Of a DNA stretch of 64,000 nt, positions 57,330 to 64,000 are shown piece after piece. Every line of letters begins with the position of its first letter. The stretch's first letter is position 1. Origin of the DNA: Spartobacteria bacterium (GTDB taxonomy: Bacteria > Verrucomicrobiota > Verrucomicrobiia > Chthoniobacterales > Chthoniobacteraceae). The stretch is taken from assembly GCA_021324395.1 (NCBI GenBank), contig JAJPJG010000012.1, positions 96,566 to 160,565 on the forward strand, read 5' to 3'. Made by a program: the position numbers and the translations under genes. The notes beneath the pieces were generated by a model. The model was not told the DNA's origin and searched no databases. It saw only the letters and a list, made by a program, of their open reading frames with translations.

Positions 57330-57357
57330 CAAAACGTTCTGAACCGAATCAACAAGA
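57330..57357 (+). promoter_or_regulatory. upstream element, copy A
   Basis: The 28-base stretch, which starts AAAACGTTCTGAACCGAATC, is repeated in similar form at 57665-57692. It lies 123 bases before the ATG of the truncated ORF at 57453. The core AAAACGTTCT has the central CG of LacI-family operators. Confidence 0.45.
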
Positions 57358-57452
57358 GAAGAGATAAAACCGGTTGCAATTCAGCGAATCAGTGCGACGT
57401 TGCGGTGTCGCTTCCCCCCCGAGGCGTATCGCCCTCTTTCATATCCCCCGCT

Positions 57453-57731
57453 ATGAAAACCAAATCCCCCGTTCGTGGGTTTGCCACGAAGTTTGTCGTC
57501 ATCACATTCGCGCCCACGTTTTCGGTTGATTTCGCCCGTGCCGATGACACCTGGACGGGTGGTGCCAGCGCCAAGGCGACTCCGTGCATCCGAGCAGTGG
57601 CACGCGGTGTCCGAAGAACCGCGGAAATGGCGGGTCATGCGCAAGACGACAGCAAGACGGGCATGAAACGTCTGAACCGGATCAGACAAGAATCGTTTGA
57701 GTTTCGATACATTGATGAGACTTTTCACTAG
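57453..57731 (+). pseudogene. truncated copy of a giant PEP-CTERM gene (signal peptide only)
   Basis: The ATG at 57453 lies in a sequence (ATATCCCCCGCTATGAAAA) that is identical to the start of the giant gene at 48760. The product begins with a related signal peptide (KFVVITFAPTFSVDFARADD against NFIIITFALADFARADT) and a few residues of the mature start (TWTGGAS), then turns into unrelated Arg-rich sequence and stops after 92 codons. It is a remnant in which the body of the gene has been lost. The stop is followed by 51 bases before the next giant gene. Confidence 0.7.
57665..57692 (+). promoter_or_regulatory. upstream element, copy B
   Basis: GAAACGTCTGAACCGGATCA and the following bases match copy A at 57330 with few differences. 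It lies 118 bases before the ATG of the second giant gene, nearly the same distance as copy A from its own ATG, although it falls within the truncated ORF. Confidence 0.45.
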
Positions 57732-57782
57732 CTTTCAATAAGCACTCCCCGCAGTCAGCAAAATCCCCGTAGTTCCCGTAAT

Positions 57783-60700
57783 ATGAAAAGACACCCCCTC
57801 CCACGGGCCATCGCATTGGCTCTAGGACTCTCCATCGCAACTCTTCCTCCGTTCAGCGTGCCAACTGCGCAGGCGGCAAGCCTTACGTGGGATGCTGATG
57901 CCACGTTTGACACGAATTACGGCGGAACGGGCACGTGGAACGCCAATTCGACCGCGAACTGGAGCGGCAGCGCTTCTGATGTAAACTGGACGGATACCAC
58001 GGGCACAGCAGACACTGCGGTTTTTGCCGGCACTTCCGGCACGGTCACACTCAGCGGCAGCCTGGCGGCTCTCGGCTTGGTTTTCAACACCACTGGTTAC
58101 ACGCTCTCATCGGGCACGCTGATGCTGGGTGCCGGCGGCATTGATGCGAGCACCTTGACCACCGGAACGACCACGATCAGCAGCCCGGTCATTCTCGGTG
58201 CGGCACAGGCATGGAATGTCGGCTCGGGCTCATTGCTTTTGTCCTCTGGAATCATCAGCGGCACGAATGCTCTTACTAAATCGGGTGCGGGCGCGATGAT
58301 CCTGACTGCGGCGAATACCTACTCGGGCGCGACCACCATCACCAGCGGCACGTTGCAGATCGGCAATGGCAGCACTACCGGCTCGCTTTCCACCAGCAGC
58401 GCGATCACGGACAACGGCAACTTGACCTTTAACCGTAGCAATACCGTCACGCAGGGCACGGATTTCAGCACCGCTGTCATCACTGGCACCGGCTCAGTCA
58501 CCCAGGCCGGCAGTGGCACGCTGACCTTCAACGCAGTCAACACCTTCTCCGGGGGATTGAACATCAACGCCGGCACGGTCGCCGTTTCCAACAACAATCA
58601 ATTGGGCGGTGCAACCGGCACCGCGGGCGCGGTGACGATCAACGGTGGCACGCTGAAGATGAATCTGGGCAGCACGAGCCAAACCAATACGCACGTGATC
58701 ACGGTTGGATCGAGCGGCGGCACGATTCAGATTACCTCGACCTCCGGTAATCCAACCTATATTTTGGGCAACGCCGGCAATCTCACCGGCACTGGCAATC
58801 TGACCGTCTCCGGTAATGGCACGCTGCAGCAGGCGGGATCTACTGCAGGGGCGTCGAGCATCCTGGTGGGGAATAATGCCAACACCGGCTTCACCGGCAA
58901 TATGACGCTTACCAATGGCGCTGTATTCGAGGTCGGCAGTTCGACCGCGATTTCGGGTTCGAGCTCGTATATTGTAAATAACCTCGGCATGCTGTCCACG
59001 AACAGCGCGAACGCCATCGGACAGGCTGTGAACGTGAACAATGGCGGCACTCTCGCTTTCCAGAACGTCGACACAGGTGTTTTCTCCGGCGCGATTACCT
59101 TGAGCGGAAGCACGACCGTGAGATTGCAGGACTGGTATGATGGGACTGTTCATAGCGGCACGATCAGCGGGAACATCGGCGGCACCGGAAGCATGACGAT
59201 CAACTCCGGCTCCGGCACAGGTGCAAAGCTGACTCTCTCCGGCACGAACACCTATGGTGGCGGCACAACCATTACCAGCAGCGTCGCGCAGTTCACCAAG
59301 CTCGTTGCGATGCCGGCTTCCGGCGCAGTATCAGTGGGCACCGGGTCGAGTCTGTATGTCAATCTCGGTGGAACGGGCGAGTGGACCACCGGCACCAGCG
59401 GCAATGGCACCGTTGGCGGATTGCTGGCCGGCCTGGGCGGGCAAAGCGGCGGGACGGTGACCTACACCGGTGCCGTGACCCTGGGTCTCGATACCACCAA
59501 CGCTGGTGGCACGCAGACCTTTTCGGGCAATATCGCCAATGTGGGCACGTCGCTCGCGCTCAACAAGCTGGGCACCAGCACGCTGACACTTTCCGGCAAC
59601 AACACCTACACTGGCACCACGACGGTGAGCGGCGGCACATTGAATTATTCCGGCACTCTTTCTTCCTCTCCGGGGATCAATGTGGGCGTTGCCGGAGGTG
59701 GCAATGCAGCGATGAACGTGCAGTCCGGTGCGAGCATTAGCATGAGCAACCCCGGCAGCGGGCAGCAGAATATCGTGATCGGCGCCGGGACCACAACCAC
59801 CACCGGGCAGGGTTTTCTTAATCAATCTGGCGGCACCATTTCAAAAGGCTTCTACACCCAGCTCGATCTTGGTGGCGGAGCCAGCGGCAGTTCGTTTGGA
59901 TATTATAATCTCTCCGGCGGCACGGCTAACGTTAGTGAGATTGATGTAGGCGGCTTCAACGGAGCTGCCGTGGGCGTAGTAGATATGAGCGGTGGAACAA
60001 TGAACGTGTCAAACTGGCTGATTTTGGGACGCGGCGGCAATGGGAGCTCGGGTGTGCTCAATATGACCGGCGGCACCCTCAATTACTCTGGTGGCAATGC
60101 ATTTCAATGGAACTGGGCCAATGTGTCCAACGGTAACCAAACATCCATCCTGAACATCGCCAATGCGAGTTTGATTTCGAACAACGGCGTTACCGCAAAT
60201 CTCATGTCGAATGGCCAGACGACGAACTTAAGCGAAGTGAACCTGCTCAGCGGCGGTCTGTTTCAGATCCAGGGCATTGCCCCCGGTTCCGCAACGGGCA
60301 AAAGTCTCCTCAATTTCAACGGCGGCACATTGAAGGCTGTCGGCGCGAACACAACATTCCTCACAACCAATCTCACAGCGGCCACTGTTTATAGCGGCGG
60401 TGGCACGATTGATAACAATGGCGCAGCTATCACCATTCCTGTCGGATTGTTGGCCGCTTCGGGTAGTGGTGTGAGCACGGTAGCAATTACCAGTGCAGGC
60501 AGCGGCTATGCGGGTGCTCCTATGGTGACTTTCTCCGGCGGTGGCGGAACCGGTGCCGCTGGTTACGCAGTGATCAGCAGCGGCACGATCAGCAGCATCG
60601 TCATCACGAATCCGGGCACCGGCTACACGAGTGCGCCCACGATTACTCTGACCGGCGGTGGAGCTACTACCTCCGGCACGATCGGGACGATCAGTCTTGC

Positions 60701-63700
60701 TGCCAATACCAGCGGCGCGATGACATTCCAGGGCGCGAACACAACGACGCTGACCGGCTCAAGCACCTACACTGGCAACACCACCGTCGCGATGGGGAAT
60801 ACGAGCGGCTTGAACACCGCCGGCGCCCTGAATCTTTCCTTTGCGGCGAACCAGACGAACATCATCAATAACACCTCGAACAGCTCTGCTCTCATCCTTG
60901 GCGGCAATCTGACTTCGAACGCGACCACGGTGCTCGGTGGCGGTCAATTGACCCTGACCGGCGTTGCCACCAGCACGAACACGCAGCAGTTCAATGGAAT
61001 GACAGTAGGAACCGGCGGCGACAACATCGTATTTGCGAACAATGCAACGGCGAACACGATCGCTCTCAATGTGGGGGCCATCAGCCGGACTGCCGGCGGC
61101 ACGCTGCACATCACGCAGCCGACCGGCACGGTTTCGACCACGAACGGCGTGCAGACCAGCACCGGCTCGGCGAGCACGATCTTGACCGACGCGAACGGGA
61201 CGGCCTACGCCACAGTCGGAACAAGCACGCCGACCACGGCGCAGGCGGGAGATTGGGCGGCGAAGGATGCGACGAATGCTTTCATCGTCGGCGGTTCGAC
61301 GATCGGCGGTTTTTACACCACTGGGAGTAATGCTGCGACATTTTCTTCAGTCGGCGCGTCTGGTAACGCGGACATCACCACTGGTTTCACAGCAACGGCA
61401 AACACCAACGTTGGGAGTCTTCGGATGAACAGTGCTGTTACCCTGAATTTGGGAGGCGGCACAACGACGATTGGCACTGGTGGCGTTCTCTTTGGTGCCA
61501 GCACAAATGCAACCATCAGCAGTGGAACGATGCGCGCAGGCGCTGGCAAAGAACTGGTCTTCCTCAACACCAACAACGGCACGCCGCAGATTAACGCGGT
61601 CATTGCCGATAGTGCTTCGGGTGCGAGCGGCGTCACCTACCGCGCGCTCCAGCTTACTTCGGGCAATGGTCAGTTCCAAATCGGCGGCGCTAACACCTAT
61701 ACCGGCAACACCTACATCGAGAGCGGTCGCGTCGCCACGATCGTCAGCTCTGCGTTCGGCACCGGCTCTGTTTACGTCGATGGCAACACGAACGGCCAAG
61801 CCTATCTTGCTACCGGCACGTTTGCCAACCACTTCTACCTCATCGGCAACGGCTGGAATGAGGGTGGCGGCGGTCCTTTTGGAGTGCTTCGTCTCCAGGG
61901 TGCCACCGTCTCTGGTCAAGTCACTCTCCTTGGCAATGCCACGATCAGCGATCAAGGTGGAACTGGAACTATTACCAATGTCATTGACGACGGCGGCAAT
62001 GCCTACGCACTAACCGTCAATGGCGGCGGCACGCTCGTTCTCACCAACTCGAACACCTATACCGGAGCAACGACGATCAGCGCGGGCACATTGCAACTCG
62101 GCAGTAGTGGCACGACCGGTTCGCTCATTGGCACGAGCAGCATCACCGACAATGCCACCCTGGCAGTGAATCGCAGCAATGCTTTCACCCAGGCGACTGA
62201 TCTGAACGGCAAAGTCATCAGCGGCTCCGGAGGTTTTACACAACTTGGCAGCGGCACGACCACGCTGTCTCTGGTCAATACTTACACGAGCACCACTGCG
62301 ATCAACGGCGGCATCTTGAACGTGGCGAGCCTGGCAAACGGCGGGACCGCGAGCGCGATCGGCGCGGGAGCGAATACCGTCGGTATTCTGACCTTCGGTG
62401 GCGGCACACTGCAATACACCGGCAGCACCGCGCAAAGCACGGATCACCTCTTCACGATCAATACCGGCGGAGCCACGCTCGATGCCTCCGGCGCAGGCAG
62501 CGGCACGCTGAGCTTCACGAATACGGGCTCGCTCAGCGTCGGAAGCGGCGGGACGGCTCGCTCTCTTACGCTAACGGGCAGCAATACTGGGGCGAACACC
62601 TTCGCTAGCATTCTACCTTCCGGCAGCTCGACAATCTCACTGGTCAAAAGTGGTGCGGGCACATGGGTGCTCTCCGGCTCGAATACCTACACCGGCGCGA
62701 CCTCGGTGACCGCAGGCACGTTGGTGGTCAACAATGCCGCGGCGCTGGGAACCACGGCGGCCGGAACCACGGTCAGCAGCGGAGCTGTCCTCGACGTGCA
62801 GGCGAATATCGGCACCGAAGCGATCAGCGTTGGTGGCACCGGCATCAGTAGCGGAGGTGCACTGATCACCAGCACCGGCTCAGGCACTGTTGGTGGTGCG
62901 GTGACCCTGACCTCAAACGCGAGCCTCGGCGGAGCGGGAAACCTTGCGATCAGCGGTGCGATCCTCGATAGCGGCTCAGCCTTCGGCGTCACCAAAGTTG
63001 GAGCGGGAACAACCACGCTCTCCGGCACGAACACCTACACCGGCGGCACTACTGTTTCCGCAGGCACGCTCGTCCTTGGAAATGCGACGAACACTCTTGC
63101 TGATGCCGGCGCGGTCACGGTCAACGGTGGCATGCTGAGCCTCGGTGCGAATAGCGACACCGTGGGTGCGGTCACTTTGACCAGCGGGACCATCTCGAGC
63201 ACGACCGGCACGTTGACCGGCTCCTCCTATGATGTTCGCAGCGGCACGGTAAGCGCAAAACTCGGTGGCACCGGTGCATTGACCAAGAGCACAAGCGGGA
63301 CAGTAACTTTGAGCGGCGCGAACACCTACACCGGCGCAACAAATGTGAACGCCGGCACGTTGTTATTCTCGACTACGACATCAAACATTGGCTCCGTGAC
63401 TGTGGCCGACGGGGCGAATCTGCAAACCACCAATTTTAATGCGGGCGCAAACGTGCTGCAAGCGACGAACCTGACTCTCGGCACGACCTCCGGAGCTACG
63501 CTCACGATAGACTTCAATTTCTTGAGCAATCCTACCGCTGCCCCGATCAATCTGAGCGGTCTGCTCACCTTGAATGGAGCAACGCTGGCCGGGCTGAACG
63601 CAGCCAACCTTACCAATACAAACGGCACGCCGTTCACTCTCATCAGCTCGACTTTGGGAGTCACCGGCACCTTTGCGAACTCTACGGTAACGCTTGGTGC

Positions 63701-64000
63701 GCGTTCCACCGGCGTCATCGGTTACGGCCCCACGGCGGTCACTTTGGATGTGTCCACCGACTCGATTACGTGGTCAGGCGTAAATGGCAGCACCTGGACG
63801 ACCGGAAGCACCGGATTTGTAGGCGGCACTCCGAACTGGGCAACCACTGCCGGCCATACCGCGACAGACTTCTGGGCGAGCGACATCGTCAAATTCGGCG
63901 ATACTTATAACAGTGGTAGCGGTGATACGGCGGTAACCAACACTGCGGTCTCAATCAGCGGCGGCAATGTCAGCCCGGCATCGGTTACCTTCAATAACTC
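57783..64000 (+). CDS. second giant autotransporter-repeat protein, 3' end beyond the window
   Basis: From the ATG at 57783 the frame was followed without a stop to the window end, over 2070 codons. A signal peptide (about 1-32, RAIALALGLSIATLPPF then AQAAS) is followed by LTWDADATFDTNYGGTGTW and about 11 autotransporter-associated repeats (GANTYTGATNVNAGTLLF and similar). It shares blocks in the same order with the first giant: NYSGT then INVGVAGGGNA then MNVQSGA, and the GSGY/GTGYTSAPT modules near residues 900-960. Near the window end a fresh SITWSGVNGSTWTTGSTGF block begins. A PEP-CTERM end is expected but not visible. No strong Shine-Dalgarno precedes the ATG. Confidence 0.88.
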   Translation, partial: MKRHPLPRAIALALGLSIATLPPFSVPTAQAASLTWDADATFDTNYGGTGTWNANSTANWSGSASDVNWTDTTGTADTAVFAGTSGTVTLSGSLAALGLVFNTTGYTLSSGTLMLGAGGIDASTLTTGTTTISSPVILGAAQAWNVGSGSLLLSSGIISGTNALTKSGAGAMILTAANTYSGATTITSGTLQIGNGSTTGSLSTSSAITDNGNLTFNRSNTVTQGTDFSTAVITGTGSVTQAGSGTLTFNAVNTFSGGLNINAGTVAVSNNNQLGGATGTAGAVTINGGTLKMNLGSTSQTNTHVITVGSSGGTIQITSTSGNPTYILGNAGNLTGTGNLTVSGNGTLQQAGSTAGASSILVGNNANTGFTGNMTLTNGAVFEVGSSTAISGSSSYIVNNLGMLSTNSANAIGQAVNVNNGGTLAFQNVDTGVFSGAITLSGSTTVRLQDWYDGTVHSGTISGNIGGTGSMTINSGSGTGAKLTLSGTNTYGGGTTITSSVAQFTKLVAMPASGAVSVGTGSSLYVNLGGTGEWTTGTSGNGTVGGLLAGLGGQSGGTVTYTGAVTLGLDTTNAGGTQTFSGNIANVGTSLALNKLGTSTLTLSGNNTYTGTTTVSGGTLNYSGTLSSSPGINVGVAGGGNAAMNVQSGASISMSNPGSGQQNIVIGAGTTTTTGQGFLNQSGGTISKGFYTQLDLGGGASGSSFGYYNLSGGTANVSEIDVGGFNGAAVGVVDMSGGTMNVSNWLILGRGGNGSSGVLNMTGGTLNYSGGNAFQWNWANVSNGNQTSILNIANASLISNNGVTANLMSNGQTTNLSEVNLLSGGLFQIQGIAPGSATGKSLLNFNGGTLKAVGANTTFLTTNLTAATVYSGGGTIDNNGAAITIPVGLLAASGSGVSTVAITSAGSGYAGAPMVTFSGGGGTGAAGYAVISSGTISSIVITNPGTGYTSAPTITLTGGGATTSGTIGTISLAANTSGAMTFQGANTTTLTGSSTYTGNTTVAMGNTSGLNTAGALNLSFAANQTNIINNTSNSSALILGGNLTSNATTVLGGGQLTLTGVATSTNTQQFNGMTVGTGGDNIVFANNATANTIALNVGAISRTAGGTLHITQPTGTVSTTNGVQTSTGSASTILTDANGTAYATVGTSTPTTAQAGDWAAKDATNAFIVGGSTIGGFYTTGSNAATFSSVGASGNADITTGFTATANTNVGSLRMNSAVTLNLGGGTTTIGTGGVLFGASTNATISSGTMRAGAGKELVFLNTNNGTPQINAVIADSASGASGVTYRALQLTSGNGQFQIGGANTYTGNTYIESGRVATIVSSAFGTGSVYVDGNTNGQAYLATGTFANHFYLIGNGWNEGGGGPFGVLRLQGATVSGQVTLLGNATISDQGGTGTITNVIDDGGNAYALTVNGGGTLVLTNSNTYTGATTISAGTLQLGSSGTTGSLIGTSSITDNATLAVNRSNAFTQATDLNGKVISGSGGFTQLGSGTTTLSLVNTYTSTTAINGGILNVASLANGGTASAIGAGANTVGILTFGGGTLQYTGSTAQSTDHLFTINTGGATLDASGAGSGTLSFTNTGSLSVGSGGTARSLTLTGSNTGANTFASILPSGSSTISLVKSGAGTWVLSGSNTYTGATSVTAGTLVVNNAAALGTTAAGTTVSSGAVLDVQANIGTEAISVGGTGISSGGALITSTGSGTVGGAVTLTSNASLGGAGNLAISGAILDSGSAFGVTKVGAGTTTLSGTNTYTGGTTVSAGTLVLGNATNTLADAGAVTVNGGMLSLGANSDTVGAVTLTSGTISSTTGTLTGSSYDVRSGTVSAKLGGTGALTKSTSGTVTLSGANTYTGATNVNAGTLLFSTTTSNIGSVTVADGANLQTTNFNAGANVLQATNLTLGTTSGATLTIDFNFLSNPTAAPINLSGLLTLNGATLAGLNAANLTNTNGTPFTLISSTLGVTGTFANSTVTLGARSTGVIGYGPTAVTLDVSTDSITWSGVNGSTWTTGSTGFVGGTPNWATTAGHTATDFWASDIVKFGDTYNSGSGDTAVTNTAVSISGGNVSPASVTFNN
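58314..58469 (+). repeat. about 155-bp repeat module, copy 3
   Basis: Copy in the second giant gene, coding NTYSGATTITSGTLQIG, TTGSLSTSSAITDNG and VTQGTDFS. It is close to copies 1 and 2 in the first gene. Confidence 0.75.
62052..62206 (+). repeat. about 155-bp repeat module, copy 4
   Basis: More diverged copy in the second giant gene, coding NTYTGATTISAGTLQLG, TTGSLIGTSSITDNA and FTQATD. Confidence 0.65.

Noticed and set aside
57255..57452. Extension of the truncated ORF upstream of 57453
   Set aside because: The frame is open to 57255, but this part lies in the regulatory DNA and the lacI remnant. The start context shared with the gene at 48760 fixes the ATG at 57453.
49921..63400. Many short repeated DNA stretches that could be taken for a CRISPR array
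   Set aside because: The repeats are in frame, diverged, irregularly spaced, and code for autotransporter-type beta-strand repeats.

Overview
The window looks like a chromosomal segment of a member of the phylum Verrucomicrobiota, probably the Spartobacteria/Chthoniobacterales side. The reasons are a division and cell-wall (dcw) cluster that has both ftsA and ftsZ (which argues against Planctomycetes and Chlamydiae), a murC-murB gene fusion, a divergent FtsZ, and very large PEP-CTERM proteins built from autotransporter-associated beta-strand repeats. The phylum call is inference from gene content; the order is a guess. The DNA is GC-rich, with two visibly different stretches: a less GC-rich sugar-utilisation operon at about 42.3-47.3 kb and repeat-rich giant genes from 48.8 kb to the window end.

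Region 1 (1-12.8 kb, + strand): dcw cluster murF (partial)-mraY-murD-lysM protein-ftsW-murG-murCB-ddl-ftsQ-ftsA-ftsZ. Most junctions overlap by a few bases, so the genes are probably translationally coupled. It is followed by a striking 14-unit array with an exact 21-bp period (12830-13123).

Region 2 (13.2-31.0 kb): housekeeping and signalling. It holds a DUF4139 protein (-), ftsH, a two-PAS histidine kinase whose ribosome-binding site lies in a perfect hairpin, the glycolytic operon gap-pgk-tpiA, a four-PAS hybrid kinase (-) with a decayed LuxR-type fragment upstream, a short MgtE-like transporter, a leftward operon (PhnP-like MBL hydrolase, TIGR03790, DUF2851), and recN.

Region 3 (31.0-40.4 kb): an L,D-transpeptidase-like protein, tatA, a secreted EEP-family hydrolase, a thioredoxin-fold protein that has lost both CXXC cysteines, rpiB and cysK (-), a DCoH-like dehydratase with a coupled 41-residue membrane peptide, the pyruvate dehydrogenase operon pdhA-pdhB-pdhC (-), and a divergent 2-hydroxyacid dehydrogenase.

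Region 4 (40.4-48.4 kb, - strand): a plant-polysaccharide operon with a LacI-type regulator, GH43, GH36 alpha-galactosidase, a 90-residue orphan, GH43 beta-xylosidase and a sodium:solute symporter. The enzymes show no signal peptides, so imported oligosaccharides are probably cut in the cytoplasm.

Region 5 (48.4-64 kb): a 2720-residue PEP-CTERM giant, then a decayed copy of the same arrangement (a frameshifted lacI 5' end facing a truncated signal-peptide ORF), then a second giant gene that starts at 57783 and stays open to the window end. The lacI/giant-gene cassette appears to have been duplicated and partly lost, with an upstream element kept at nearly the same distance from two of the start codons. 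No rRNA, convincing tRNA, CRISPR array or transposase was seen.
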